Assembly (NCBI GenBank): GCA_942492205.1
Contig: CALODT010000001.1
Span: forward strand, 1,302,001-1,366,000
Origin: UBA1847 sp942492205
Lineage (GTDB): Bacteria; Pseudomonadota; Gammaproteobacteria; Steroidobacterales; Woeseiaceae
Reading direction: 5' to 3'
DNA length: 64,000 nucleotides
The notes beneath the pieces are model-generated. The model worked only from the letters and a program-made list of their open reading frames with translations, ran no database searches and had not been told where the DNA came from. The translations under genes were made by a program, and so were the position numbers. Positions 1-9,259 of this stretch are shown piece by piece. Every line of letters starts with the position of its first letter. The stretch's first letter is position 1.

Positions 1-306
1 CACCAGCACATCGCCATGGCGCAGGTCGTGACAACGCCCACGCAGCGTGTTTATCCAAAATCTGCCTTTGCGGCCTTCGAAGAGAATATGACGGTCGCCA
101 AGCGGGCGGAAACTCCGGTATTCGTGCTCTGAGAGGCAGCGCTTGGTTTCCCCGTATTCGGCGGGATCGAGTTGCAGGCTCAGGATCTCGTCGATATCCG
201 ACTCAACTTCCTGGCGTCTCGTCCCGGCATCCGGCGTGGTGGCACAGCCGGTCACGAGCAGAGCGGCGCAGGACAGAAGGCCAATGGCCGTTCGTGTCGT
301 ACCCAT
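1..306 (-). CDS. DUF6491-type lipoprotein, C-terminus outside window
   Basis: Reading leftward from ATG at 306 the frame stays open for 102 codons to the window edge, so the gene is truncated here. The N-terminus is a lipoprotein signal with lipobox LVTGC (Cys21), followed by a helix rich in Glu/Asp/Leu and a segment ending RFWINTLRGRCHDLR. That LRGRC...LR pattern is what I recall of the DUF6491 family, small lipoproteins of unknown function found mainly in gammaproteobacteria. Seen: signal, lipobox and the two later Cys residues. Inferred: family name. The protein should be anchored to the inner leaflet of the outer membrane or to the inner membrane. It is transcribed divergently from the TonB receptor gene to its right. 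Confidence 0.75.
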   Translation of the reverse strand, partial: MGTTRTAIGLLSCAALLVTGCATTPDAGTRRQEVESDIDEILSLQLDPAEYGETKRCLSEHEYRSFRPLGDRHILFEGRKGRFWINTLRGRCHDLRHGDVLV

Positions 307-706
307 AGTTCGCTCCCTAGCTTCAATCTCATCAAGAACCTAACACGCGGTTTCGAGCGCCGACATACGTGATATGTGCAGTTCCCGTGGCCCGGGCCAG
401 GGCTGGTCCCGGGCGGCAAGATGCTGGATCGAGGGGGTCTCAGGATGGGCAAAACCCGGTACTAGCGGGGTCGTAACGGAGACTGGCCGGCGGTTGCCGC
501 CACCAGCGGCTTGACTCGAATCCCGGATGCAGAGATAGTCAAGCAGTGAAGCCTCTGTTGTCACAAAGCAACAGGGTTCCGTCGTCCGTCAACATGAGGC
601 CCGGCACCGTATCGAGAAAGCTGCCGGGACAATAAAAAGTTTTCTTTTTATTCATAGGGTTACAGAATAAAGAACGGACTTACTACTTCGTTGGAGAGTC
701 AATAAA
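307..706. other. Intergenic region with inverted repeats
   Basis: Four hundred bases between the divergent lipoprotein and TonB receptor genes. I find no convincing gene. Three inverted repeats lie in the half nearest the receptor: TGTTG/CAACA with an 8-base spacer around 556-573, CCCGGCA/TGCCGGG at 600-606 and 622-628, and the AT-rich palindrome at 631-652. The receptor's ribosome site is GGAGAG at about 691-696. The region must hold both divergent promoters, but I cannot name -35/-10 boxes with confidence. Confidence 0.5.
631..652. promoter_or_regulatory. Perfect AT-rich palindrome upstream of TonB receptor
   Basis: AATAAAAAG (631-639) is followed by four T and then by its exact reverse complement CTTTTTATT (644-652), 55 bases before the receptor start. 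It could be an operator half-site pair or a weak leader hairpin. It does not look like a classical intrinsic terminator because the stem has almost no GC. Function is inferred only from position. Confidence 0.4.
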
Positions 707-3400
707 ATGAACGCAAGTTATGTCAAAACAGGGTACAGGGCAGTGGTCCTTGGCCTTCTACTGCCGCTAGCTGTTGCAGTTCCGCAACAAAGTTTTGCGC
801 AAGACGGTGACGAGATGATCGAAGAAATCGTCACGACCGGCACACGTCGGGCCGATCGCTCGGCCACCGACTCACCGGTACCGATCGATGTGATTTCGGG
901 TATGGAGTTCTCGCAGAACTCGTCATCGGACGTCCAGGACCTGTTGCGCTCTGCTGTTCCGTCATTTGACGTAAACACGCAGCCCATCAGCGACGCGGCT
1001 ACGGTTTCACGGCCCGCAAACGTTCGTGGCCTGTCACCGGACAACGTACTGGTACTGGTGAACGGCAAACGGCGTCACCGCGGTTCGGTTATCTCATTCC
1101 TCGGCGGCGGTATTTCTGATGGCGCCCAGGGCGTTGATATTTCATCCATCCCATCGCTCGCCCTCAAGCAGGTCGAAGTTCTCCGTGACGGTGCTTCCTC
1201 GCAGTACGGCTCCGACGCGATCGCCGGTGTTATCAACTTCGTCCTGAGAGACGGATCCGAAGGCTCTGAAGTGATGGTCAACTATGGCTCGACTTATGAG
1301 GGCGATGGTGACAACTATCGCGTTGCCGGCAACATTGGTTTGCCGCTTGGCAAATCGGGCTTCATCAATCTGACCGCCGAATTCAATGACGTTGAAGGTA
1401 CGGTCCGATCGGTGGTTCGTGACGACGTAATGGCGCTGATGGCCGCCGGCAATTCCGACGCCGGCGATTTTCGTACGATCAACTCGTACACGAGCGAAGT
1501 GCCACAGTACTGGGGTCAGCCGGATGTATCTGATGACATCAAGTTCTTTGTCAATTCGGGAATCGACCTGAGTGACAGCGCCGAACTTTACTTCTTCGGC
1601 AACTTTGCTCAGCGAACGGCGGAAGGCGGCTTTTTCTACCGCAACCCGACGAATCGTGGCGGCGTTTACGCCGGACCGCTGGTCGATCCGCTAACGGGTG
1701 CTCTCGATCCAAACGGCGTCGCTTCTGTACGCGTTGGTGACCTCGATGGTCTCGGCGTTGGCGGCGCATGTCCTGCCGGCATTCCGCTGACGGGCACAGA
1801 CGGCCTGATTCCGGATGCAGGCATCCTGGCGTTGGTAACGGGCGATGCGAACTGTTTCTCATTCGTTGAGACGATTCCTGGCGGCTTTGTTCCTCGCTTC
1901 GGTGGCGACAATGAAGACATGGCCATTGCCGTGGGCCTTCGTGGTGAGTTCGCTCTGGGCACAGGCCTGAGCTACGACTTCAGCGTCTCGAATGGCTCCA
2001 ACCGGACGGATTTCTTCATCCGCAACACGGTCAACGCATCGCTCGGTCCGAATACCCCCAGAGATTTCATTCCCGGTGGGCAGGAGCAGACTGAAACGAT
2101 GGTCAACGCCGACTTTGTCTACGGCTTGGATGTAGGCTTTGCTTCGGATTTGAACGTCGCGTTTGGCGCAGAGTATCGTAAAGAGGAGTTCGACCTGTTT
2201 GCCGGCGACCCCGCTTCCTTTGCGCTTGGACCGTTGGCCGATCAGGGATTCTCTTCCAGTTCGAACGGCTTCGGCGGTTTCCCGAACAGCTCGTCCGCGG
2301 ACCAGGACAGTGTTGCTGTCTACGTCGACCTGGAGGCCGATCTGTCTGACAAGTTCACGCTGCAAGCTGCAGTTCGTTACGAGGATTTCAGTGAATTCGG
2401 CGATACGACGGACGTCAAGGTTGCCGGTATGTATCACGTGTCCGATACGTTCCGCATTCGCGGTGCATACTCCACCGGTTTCCACGCACCGACCGCTGGT
2501 CAGGCGAACATCACCAACGTAACGACACAGAATGTTGGCGGTGTACTTATTGACCAGGGCACGCTGCCGCTGTTCTCTGCGGCCGGCCAGCTGGCTGCCG
2601 ACTTTATTGAGAGTCAAGGCAACGGCCGTCCGGATCTCGGACCGGAAGACGCGCGCAACCTGGCGCTGGGTGTTTCTTTCGACCTGGGTGAAACGACCTG
2701 GACAGTCGATTTCTACGATATCGAACTTGAAGATCGAGTCGCACTGGGTGCGAACGTAGACTTCCTCGACGCGTTGAATTTTGCTGATGGTGGCGTCAAC
2801 AACTATACGAGTGTCTCGGCGGCGTTGACCGGTCTTGACGCTGACGGCGTGATCAATCGTCAGGATTTCATCGGTCTGGATGACTTGTCACAGTTCCGCT
2901 TCTTCTCCAACAGCTTCGACACCAGCACCACGGGTATCGATGTTGTCGGCAGCTTCGCCTTCGCATTGGCGAGCGGCGAGTCAAGTGTTGCGATTGCTGC
3001 AAACTACAACAAGACGGAAGTGGACAGTGTCGGTACGCTGAACCCGATCGATGCCGACCGGGTACGCGCTCTTGAAGACCTGCTGCCGAACGTCAAAGGC
3101 AGTGTGTCCTGGACACACCTCCAGAATAAGTTCCGCACACTGGTTCGCGCTAACTACTACGGTGGCTGGGACGACACTGGTAATGCCGTCGACAACATCA
3201 GCGCGGAGGTCTTGTTTGATGCGGAGATCGGCTATCAACTGCGTGACAATATTGAAGTGATTGGCGGTGTTGCCAATCTTTTCGATACCTATCCCGAGAG
3301 GAATCCGGGGGCAGGTGACCTGGGCCAGCTGTATTCAGAGGCCAGCCCGTTCGGGTTTAATGGTGGCGCGTGGTACCTGCGGGCTCGGATGGAATTCTAG
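707..3400 (+). CDS. TonB-dependent outer-membrane receptor
   Basis: An 897-residue TonB-dependent receptor, which would import a ligand across the outer membrane using energy from TonB-ExbBD. Residues 1-31 form a signal peptide ending FAQ. A TonB-box-like stretch EEIVTTGTRR follows at about 39-48. The plug domain contains VRGLSPDNVLVLVNGKRR and, near 150-175, VEVLRDGASSQYGSDAIAGV, the usual end-of-plug signature. The remainder is a 22-strand-type barrel ending in an aromatic C-terminus (RARMEF), as outer-membrane insertion requires. The substrate cannot be read from sequence. The gene stands alone, with a GGAGAG ribosome site about 10 bases upstream of the ATG and an intrinsic terminator just downstream, so it is probably monocistronic. 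Confidence 0.93.
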   Translation: MNASYVKTGYRAVVLGLLLPLAVAVPQQSFAQDGDEMIEEIVTTGTRRADRSATDSPVPIDVISGMEFSQNSSSDVQDLLRSAVPSFDVNTQPISDAATVSRPANVRGLSPDNVLVLVNGKRRHRGSVISFLGGGISDGAQGVDISSIPSLALKQVEVLRDGASSQYGSDAIAGVINFVLRDGSEGSEVMVNYGSTYEGDGDNYRVAGNIGLPLGKSGFINLTAEFNDVEGTVRSVVRDDVMALMAAGNSDAGDFRTINSYTSEVPQYWGQPDVSDDIKFFVNSGIDLSDSAELYFFGNFAQRTAEGGFFYRNPTNRGGVYAGPLVDPLTGALDPNGVASVRVGDLDGLGVGGACPAGIPLTGTDGLIPDAGILALVTGDANCFSFVETIPGGFVPRFGGDNEDMAIAVGLRGEFALGTGLSYDFSVSNGSNRTDFFIRNTVNASLGPNTPRDFIPGGQEQTETMVNADFVYGLDVGFASDLNVAFGAEYRKEEFDLFAGDPASFALGPLADQGFSSSSNGFGGFPNSSSADQDSVAVYVDLEADLSDKFTLQAAVRYEDFSEFGDTTDVKVAGMYHVSDTFRIRGAYSTGFHAPTAGQANITNVTTQNVGGVLIDQGTLPLFSAAGQLAADFIESQGNGRPDLGPEDARNLALGVSFDLGETTWTVDFYDIELEDRVALGANVDFLDALNFADGGVNNYTSVSAALTGLDADGVINRQDFIGLDDLSQFRFFSNSFDTSTTGIDVVGSFAFALASGESSVAIAANYNKTEVDSVGTLNPIDADRVRALEDLLPNVKGSVSWTHLQNKFRTLVRANYYGGWDDTGNAVDNISAEVLFDAEIGYQLRDNIEVIGGVANLFDTYPERNPGAGDLGQLYSEASPFGFNGGAWYLRARMEF

Positions 3401-3425
3401 AGTCAGCTCAAGCGTTATAGAGAGA

Positions 3426-3453
3426 AGCCCCGCCAAGTGCGGGGCTTTTTTTT
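3426..3453 (+). terminator. Intrinsic terminator of the TonB receptor gene
   Basis: An 8-bp GC-rich stem (AGCCCCGC at 3426-3433, GCGGGGCT at 3439-3446) with a 5-base loop runs directly into eight T residues. It lies 25 bases after the receptor stop codon. Confidence 0.92.
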
Positions 3454-3612
3454 GTGTCGAATAGCGTGTTTCGGCGTCCGTCGCGTTACGCGTTTACCGA
3501 AAGCACGCCGTGCAGACGGGACAAATGCTTTCGGCAGCATGCTAAAGTGACCGGGCGGTAAGGCGCGGCCGATTTCGGTCCGCGTTGCTCAACGATTCCA
3601 CAGGATACGGCT

Positions 3613-4875
3613 TTGAACGTCCTCCTGATCATTCTGATTCTGCTTGTCGTTACTCGCACATTTGCTGAGGTTGCCGAGCGTGTTGCCTTGCCCGCGTTGG
3701 TTGGCGAACTTGTCGCAGGCATCTTCCTAGGTTACCTGTTACAACGGTTCCAGGGACTCGTGCCGTCGATATGGTTTGCCGCAAATAGCGACCTGTTCGC
3801 GGGACTGGCGGATCTCGGCATGTTCTTCCTGATGCTGCTGGCAGGTATCCGGATGGTGCCGCTCGACTTCGCGCGATCGTCGAAGTCGGCAATCCTTATC
3901 GCGTTGGGCGGCATGTTGGTTCCGGTTGGTGCGGGATTTGGGCTGGGACTTATCGTGCTTCCCGATTCTTCGTTCAAGGAAGCGCAGAGCCTGTTCCTGG
4001 GTGTCGCGCTGGCTATTACCGCGGTACCGGTCGCGGTCAGGATATTCATGGATCTTGGCGCTCTCGAATCGAGAGTCGGCAAGGCGGTTATTGCCGCTGC
4101 TATCTGGGATGACGTTCTGAGCCTGCTCCTTATGGCGCTCCTGCTCGCCGAGATTAGCGGCGCAGCTAACGGTTCCGTCAGTGCCGCCAATCTATTGCTT
4201 GTCATCGGCAAGGTACTGCTGTTCTTCGCTGTGACCATTCCAGTCGGTTTGTATATCTTCCCGCTCATTGGCCGATACTTCAGGTACCTGAGCTTTCCGG
4301 AAGTGGATTTCAGCATGCTCCTGATCGCGGCGCTCGCCTATGCTGTTTTTGCCGAGTACATGGAATTACATCTCATTATCGGTGCATTTGTCGCAGGCAT
4401 GTTTTTCCACCCCAAGGTTGTTGACGAGGGGGTCTATGAACGCGTCGAGCAGCAGATGTCGGGCCTCACACGTGGCTTCCTGGCGCCAATCTTCTTTGTC
4501 TCCATCGGCTTTCATCTCGATATCAGCAGCGTCAGCGCGGTGCCGGGATTCGTGGCCGTTCTCGTTCTGCTGGCGCTCGCCAGCAAATTGCTGGGTTCGG
4601 GAATTCCGGCTTACTGGGCAGGCTTCTCCGGGCGAGAGTCTCTGCTGGTCGGCGTGGGAATGAGCGGTCGCGGCGCCGTTGAGTTGGTTATTGCCGGCGT
4701 TGCACTGGAGGCTGGTCTTTTTCTGCAGCCTGTACCACAAGGCCCAATCGTCGAGAGCCTGTTCTCCGCAATCGTCATCATGGCGATCGTGACGACCGTG
4801 GCGACGCCAGTGGCACTACGCATGCTGTGGAAGGTCGGACGGCCCGGCTCGACACTGACGGGGAGTAAGCGGTGA
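3613..4875 (+). CDS. CPA2-family cation:proton antiporter
   Basis: A 420-residue polytopic membrane protein with about 12 hydrophobic segments, recognisable as a sodium/hydrogen exchanger domain of the CPA2 (KefB/NapA-like) family. The first helix pair carries ALPALVGELVAGIFLG, a typical CPA2 signature, and a later segment has SIGFHLDI and GVGMSGRGAVELVI, both common in this family. There is no C-terminal TrkA-N/RCK domain, unlike KefB/KefC, so it is a short version. It should exchange Na+ or K+ for H+ across the inner membrane. The start is TTG at 3613, preceded by an AGGA-like site. The stop overlaps the GTG start of the EcsC gene (GTGA), indicating translational coupling. Confidence 0.88.
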   Translation: MNVLLIILILLVVTRTFAEVAERVALPALVGELVAGIFLGYLLQRFQGLVPSIWFAANSDLFAGLADLGMFFLMLLAGIRMVPLDFARSSKSAILIALGGMLVPVGAGFGLGLIVLPDSSFKEAQSLFLGVALAITAVPVAVRIFMDLGALESRVGKAVIAAAIWDDVLSLLLMALLLAEISGAANGSVSAANLLLVIGKVLLFFAVTIPVGLYIFPLIGRYFRYLSFPEVDFSMLLIAALAYAVFAEYMELHLIIGAFVAGMFFHPKVVDEGVYERVEQQMSGLTRGFLAPIFFVSIGFHLDISSVSAVPGFVAVLVLLALASKLLGSGIPAYWAGFSGRESLLVGVGMSGRGAVELVIAGVALEAGLFLQPVPQGPIVESLFSAIVIMAIVTTVATPVALRMLWKVGRPGSTLTGSKR

Positions 4876-5669
4876 AGCCGGGCGACCTGGAAGCGCTCCG
4901 GGCTGCTTACGAGCAGCTCGAGAATCCTTCGCTGGCGATCCGTTTGAGTTCGTCGCTTGGTATGCCGGTGGAGGCTGTAACCCGCGAGATCAGCAAGCGT
5001 GCGCCGGACGCCGTTGTTGAGGCGGTCAGTAAGTCCAGCCACAAAGCACTGGAGTTTGTGCTGCAGAACTCGATGCGAAGCATCAAGGACAGCGGTTCCG
5101 CCAAGGCACGCCCGCGAGTGCATACGGCGGCCGCAATGACAACGGGCGCTGTCGCCGGTTTCTTCGGATTGGAGATGCTTGTCGTTGAGCTGCCGGTAAC
5201 GACCGGCATCATGTTCCGATCCATCGCCGATATCGCGCGAGCGGAAGGGGAGTCGCCGCAAGATCCCGAAACGGTATTGAACTGCATGCAGGTATTCGCG
5301 CTCGGCAGCCGTGTCTCGGATAAAGACGATGCCGCCGAAACGTCGTATTACGGGGTACGTATCGCGCTCAGCAAAGCCGTCACCGACGCGCTGCAGTATG
5401 CATTGTCGCAGGGGCTAGGCGGGGCAAGCGCACCGGCATTGGTGCGCCTTGTTTCGGCACTCGCCAGCCGCTTTGGGATCGTGGTAACGCAGAAGGCGAT
5501 GGCGCAGACGATCCCGATCATCGGTGCAATCGGCGGCGGCCTGGTAAATACGATATTCATTTCGCACTTCCAGGATATGGCGCGCGGGCATTTCGCGATT
5601 CGACGGCTGGAAAGACAATACGGCAGCGACGTCGTACAGCAGGCCTACCTGGATCTAAAATCACTCTAA
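4872..5669 (+). CDS. EcsC family protein
   Basis: A 265-residue protein of the EcsC family (Pfam EcsC), named after the third gene of the Bacillus ecs ABC locus. Biochemical function is not established. Typical features are the Ala/Ser-rich amphipathic first half, a glycine-rich hydrophobic segment with GAVAGFFGLEMLVVELP at about 94-110, and the acidic GESPQDPETVLNCMQVFALG motif that follows. A second hydrophobic hairpin (IIGAIGGGLVNTIFI) lies near the C-terminus. The protein may associate with the inner membrane. Its GTG start overlaps the antiporter stop by four bases, so the two are made together. A role linked to the transporter is inferred from this coupling only. Confidence 0.85.
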   Translation: MKPGDLEALRAAYEQLENPSLAIRLSSSLGMPVEAVTREISKRAPDAVVEAVSKSSHKALEFVLQNSMRSIKDSGSAKARPRVHTAAAMTTGAVAGFFGLEMLVVELPVTTGIMFRSIADIARAEGESPQDPETVLNCMQVFALGSRVSDKDDAAETSYYGVRIALSKAVTDALQYALSQGLGGASAPALVRLVSALASRFGIVVTQKAMAQTIPIIGAIGGGLVNTIFISHFQDMARGHFAIRRLERQYGSDVVQQAYLDLKSL

Positions 5670-5722
5670 AGCCTGTCGATCCAGACTATGGCGTGCCGGT
5701 TTCAGGCCGGCGCGAGTTTGCT

Positions 5723-6094
5723 TCAGGGTGTCGGCGGCGGAACAAAGACAAAATCCTCGACCGTGTCGACCCACTTTTTCCGCTTGTTCTTCAGCAAGCC
5801 GCGCGTCCATTCATTCAGCTTGTTGCCGTTGAACTCCTGTGTGAAGAAAATCGGCGACTGCAGCGCAGTGTGCGAGTCGTCTCCGGAAACAATGAATCGC
5901 TTGTAACGCCTCGGGTGTTCCGCATTGATCGCCCCGTGACCCGACACGACCAGGTTATAGAAGCCAAACGGGTCAAGAAGCAGGTTCAGGAAGAAACGAT
6001 TCGTGAGGTCGTTATCCGTTTCGTAGAAGGCTACTCGAATCGTGGAGTCGCTGTCGAGCCACCGGTACACGATGCCGGTGATAACGCATGTCAT
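5723..6094 (-). pseudogene. Probable C-terminal remnant of a pectinacetylesterase-like hydrolase
   Basis: A 123-codon frame from ATG 6094, just 42 bases beyond the RND permease stop. Its protein contains VAFYETDNDLTNRFF, SGDDSHTALQSPIFF and WVDTVEDF. These resemble the end of pectinacetylesterase/Notum-like alpha/beta hydrolases annotated in marine gammaproteobacteria, with the HT pair near the position of the catalytic His. The part that would carry the nucleophile Ser (GxSxG-type) is absent, and immediately upstream lies the unrelated permease gene. The frame is open into the permease's 3' end without homologous sequence, and there is no good ribosome site. I therefore read it as a 5'-truncated relic rather than a working gene. 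The family assignment is from memory, and a small intact gene cannot be excluded. Confidence 0.45.
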
Positions 6095-6135
6095 CGCACT
6101 CGCTGCAACTCGCCGGCTAGAACGTTTTGCGGATG

Positions 6136-9100
6136 TCAGGCGCCGTGGTAACCGGATTCCTGCAGCTCCGCATCCTGCAGCTCCTCGGCGAGGAGATTGG
6201 TCTCTGCGATACGCGCTTTGGAGAATCGGGCGATCAGCAGGTACAAGGCGGGTGTCAGGTACAAGGTGAACAGGGCAGAGATACCGAGTCCTCCAAAGAC
6301 CACCCAGCCGATGGAGTGCCGGGCTTCGGCGCCGGCACCGGTGCCGAGAATCAATGGCAATCCGCCGAGCACGGTTGATACCAGCGTCATCATGACTGGC
6401 CGCAACCGACGGGCTGCGCCTTGCTCTATGGCGTCGCGAACGTCGAGGCCCCTGTCTCGTAGCTGGTCGGCAAACTCAACGACCAGCACGCTGTTCTTGG
6501 CCATCAGGCCGATCAACAAGACCAGGCCAATCTGCGAGTAGATGTTCAGCGAGGTCCCCGTCAGCAACAAAGCGAAGATCGCCGCAGCGACGCCAAATGG
6601 CACAATCAGCGTGACAACGAGCGCGCTGGTGAAGCCCTCGAATTGCGCGGCAAGCACCAGGAAGATAACCACGATTGCGAGGATGTAAGTGAACGCAACT
6701 TCGCGCGACGTTTCTTCGAGCGTGGCGGCCTCACCGAGAAATACGAGCGAGATGTCCTCGGGCAGAACGTCGCTTCCCAGTTCGCGAAGTTCATTGACCG
6801 CGGCCTGCAGTGCGTACGATTCAGCCATGTCGATGCTTATCTCGATACTGCGGCGCTGCTTGTGGCGATTGAGTTCCGTCGCAACGCCTTCCTCTTTCAG
6901 GGTTACGACGCTGGACAGCGGTATGAGTTGGCCGTTATCAGCACTCACATAGAGATTGATCAAATCCGACGGATCATTGATTTTTCCGCTGGCGGACTCG
7001 AGCAGGATGGGCACCGCTTCGTCGTCGATATTGAGATCAATCAGCTCGTCGCCATCGATCATCGCGCGCAACGTTGCTGCGAGCGCAGGGAGGTCCACAC
7101 CGAGGTCCGCGGCCCGTCGCCGATCGATTTCAACCGACAGCTGTGGCTGCGTAGGATCGAACGAAATGCGCGGCCGCGTCAGGCTGCTCGAACGTTCCTC
7201 AATCGCCGTGGCGAACGTCTTTGCCGCCGAAAAAATCTCATCGTAATCATTGCCCAGCAGCGCGATGCGCATGCCGCCGCCCCAACGGCGGAGATTCAGG
7301 CTGTTGCCGCTCCAAACGCCGGCGCGCACGCCAGGAATCGCGGCGAGTGGCGGCCGCAACTCGTCCATGATCGCCTGCTGACTGCGGTCACGCTCGCTCC
7401 AGTCAGCGAGTGGCAGAGAGATGAAGGTTCGATTCGGGTCCCACATGCCGATCATGCTGTAGATGGACCTTGCCTCGCCGCTGTCGACGTAGGGCTGAAG
7501 AATCTCCTCGATCTTGATCGTCTGGCGATCCATGAAATTCAGGCCGACACCATCCGGACCGCTGGCGAATACACGAATAAGACCACGATCCTCAGGCGGC
7601 ACCAGCTCCCGGTCCAGGGACTGGTAAGCGATGCCCGCGCCAACGGCGAAAAGGCCCGCAGCTGCTACAGGTACCCAAGGACGCGCCAGCAACACGGCCA
7701 GTGAACGACGATAGAACCCCGCGAAGCCATGACCGACGCGCGCGAGCCGGGTTGGTACGCGCGTTGCGTCGGCACTCTTTACCAGTCGGGCGGCGGCGGC
7801 GGGAACAAGCGAGAGCGCAACGAAACTCGATATGATCACCGCCGATGCCAGTATGACGCCGAACTCCCGGAAAAGCCGCCCAGCGGTGCTCGGCAGGAAC
7901 GCGATTGGAATGAAGACCGAAATCAGAACAGCTGTTGTCGCGATGACGGCAAAAAATACCTGGCGTGTTCCAATGACGGCTGCCGCGCGAGCCCGCATCC
8001 CCTCGGCCCGCTGCCGCTGAATGTTCTCGAGAACGACGATTGCGTCGTCGACAACAAGCCCGGTAGCCAGCACAAGTGCCAGTAAGGTCAGGATGTTGAT
8101 TGAAAAACCAAACAGCCAGATCGCGGCGACCGTGCCGATCAAGGCAACGGGAATAGCGACAGCGGGGACCAATGTCGCGCGAAAACTTCCCATGAATAAC
8201 CAGATGGTCGAGATCACGATGGCAATCGACAGTCCGAGCGTTATCAGAACCTGGGTTACAGAGCTGCTGATAAAGGTTGCCTGGTCGTCCGTGACAACGA
8301 GTTCCAGGTCGGTGAAACGTTCGTTGACCCGATCAATAGCGGCGTTGACGCCCTTCGAGATTTCAATCGTGTTCGACCGTGCCTGGCGAATGATGCCGAG
8401 CCCCAGTACCGGCCTGCCGTCCAGCCGTGTCATCGACTCGGTGTCTTCCGGACCGAAATAGACGTTGGCGACATCGCGCACGCGCACCGAACCGCGAATG
8501 ATGATATCGGCGATTTCCGAGGCATCGACGACGGTCGCGTCGGCCCTGACAATCAGCTGCTGATCGAGTGAACGGAAGCTTCCGGCGGGTACGTCAAAAG
8601 GCGCCTGTCTCAGCGCCGCAGCGACCTCTGTAACAGACAATCCGTAGCTCGTCAGTCGCAGAGGGTCTACGGCGACGCGCAACATGCGCTTGCGGGCGCC
8701 GGAAACCTGTACATCGGCGACGCCGTCAATCGAGATGAATAGCGGAACGAGTTCCTGTTCCACGACGCGCGTCAGCGCTTCCATCTGCAGCGTGTCGCTG
8801 AACACCGCGATATTGACGACGGCTTCGGCGTCATCGTCTGCCTTGACCACGACCACCTGTTCTACGCGATCTGGAAGGCGCCTCGAGACGCGGCTTACCG
8901 CTTCGCGTACGTCCGCGGCGGCGCCGTCAAGATCCACGCCAGGTCGAAACTCGATATAGATTCGACCGCTGTTCTCTTCCGACGCGGAGCGAATATTCTG
9001 AATGCCTGAGACGCGCGCTATCGCACCCTCAAGAAGACTGACCACTTCGGTATCCATGGTTTCAGGCGATGCGCCTGGGAAACTGGCACGGACCGTAACC

Positions 9101-9249
9101 ACGGGCCTGTCCACGTCCGGAAGTTCTCGGATCTCAACCGCCAGCAGCGCGGCTATGCCAGCAAGGACGATCAGCAGATTGACGACCAGGATAAGAACCG
9201 GTCGACGCACGCTTACGCTGGGTAAGTCATCGCGCTCTGTGAGCTTCAC
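6136..9249 (-). CDS. RND-family efflux permease (AcrB/MexF type)
   Basis: The inner-membrane proton-driven pump of an RND efflux system, 1037 residues from GTG 9249. I prefer this start to earlier in-frame codons because upstream codons lie inside the adaptor gene, and VKLTERDDLPSVSVRRPVL matches the usual RND N-terminus. Visible features are the first transmembrane helix (LILVVNLLIVLAGIAALL), GASPETMDTEV in the porter domain, the proton-relay Asp pair in GLVVDDAIVVLEN near residue 400, and the second half-repeat TM segments to the end. It starts 10 bases after the adaptor stop, so pump and adaptor form an operon. No outer-membrane channel gene (TolC/OprM type) is next to it, so an unlinked channel is presumably used. 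Confidence 0.93.
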   Translation of the reverse strand: MKLTERDDLPSVSVRRPVLILVVNLLIVLAGIAALLAVEIRELPDVDRPVVTVRASFPGASPETMDTEVVSLLEGAIARVSGIQNIRSASEENSGRIYIEFRPGVDLDGAAADVREAVSRVSRRLPDRVEQVVVVKADDDAEAVVNIAVFSDTLQMEALTRVVEQELVPLFISIDGVADVQVSGARKRMLRVAVDPLRLTSYGLSVTEVAAALRQAPFDVPAGSFRSLDQQLIVRADATVVDASEIADIIIRGSVRVRDVANVYFGPEDTESMTRLDGRPVLGLGIIRQARSNTIEISKGVNAAIDRVNERFTDLELVVTDDQATFISSSVTQVLITLGLSIAIVISTIWLFMGSFRATLVPAVAIPVALIGTVAAIWLFGFSINILTLLALVLATGLVVDDAIVVLENIQRQRAEGMRARAAAVIGTRQVFFAVIATTAVLISVFIPIAFLPSTAGRLFREFGVILASAVIISSFVALSLVPAAAARLVKSADATRVPTRLARVGHGFAGFYRRSLAVLLARPWVPVAAAGLFAVGAGIAYQSLDRELVPPEDRGLIRVFASGPDGVGLNFMDRQTIKIEEILQPYVDSGEARSIYSMIGMWDPNRTFISLPLADWSERDRSQQAIMDELRPPLAAIPGVRAGVWSGNSLNLRRWGGGMRIALLGNDYDEIFSAAKTFATAIEERSSSLTRPRISFDPTQPQLSVEIDRRRAADLGVDLPALAATLRAMIDGDELIDLNIDDEAVPILLESASGKINDPSDLINLYVSADNGQLIPLSSVVTLKEEGVATELNRHKQRRSIEISIDMAESYALQAAVNELRELGSDVLPEDISLVFLGEAATLEETSREVAFTYILAIVVIFLVLAAQFEGFTSALVVTLIVPFGVAAAIFALLLTGTSLNIYSQIGLVLLIGLMAKNSVLVVEFADQLRDRGLDVRDAIEQGAARRLRPVMMTLVSTVLGGLPLILGTGAGAEARHSIGWVVFGGLGISALFTLYLTPALYLLIARFSKARIAETNLLAEELQDAELQESGYHGA

Positions 9250-9259
9250 GGCTACGAAC

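Noticed and set aside
340..564. 74-codon minus-strand frame in the left intergenic region
   Set aside because: Pro/Arg/Thr-rich with no hydrophobic core and no ribosome site; it runs across the inverted-repeat region.
1859..2617. 252-codon minus-strand frame inside the first TonB receptor
   Set aside because: It is fully antisense to a clear receptor gene, has no family features and no ribosome site; it is a composition shadow.
6643..7704. 353-codon plus-strand frame inside the RND permease
   Set aside because: Antisense to conserved RND sequence; its protein is rich in Arg/His/Gln with no domain, as expected for a shadow frame.
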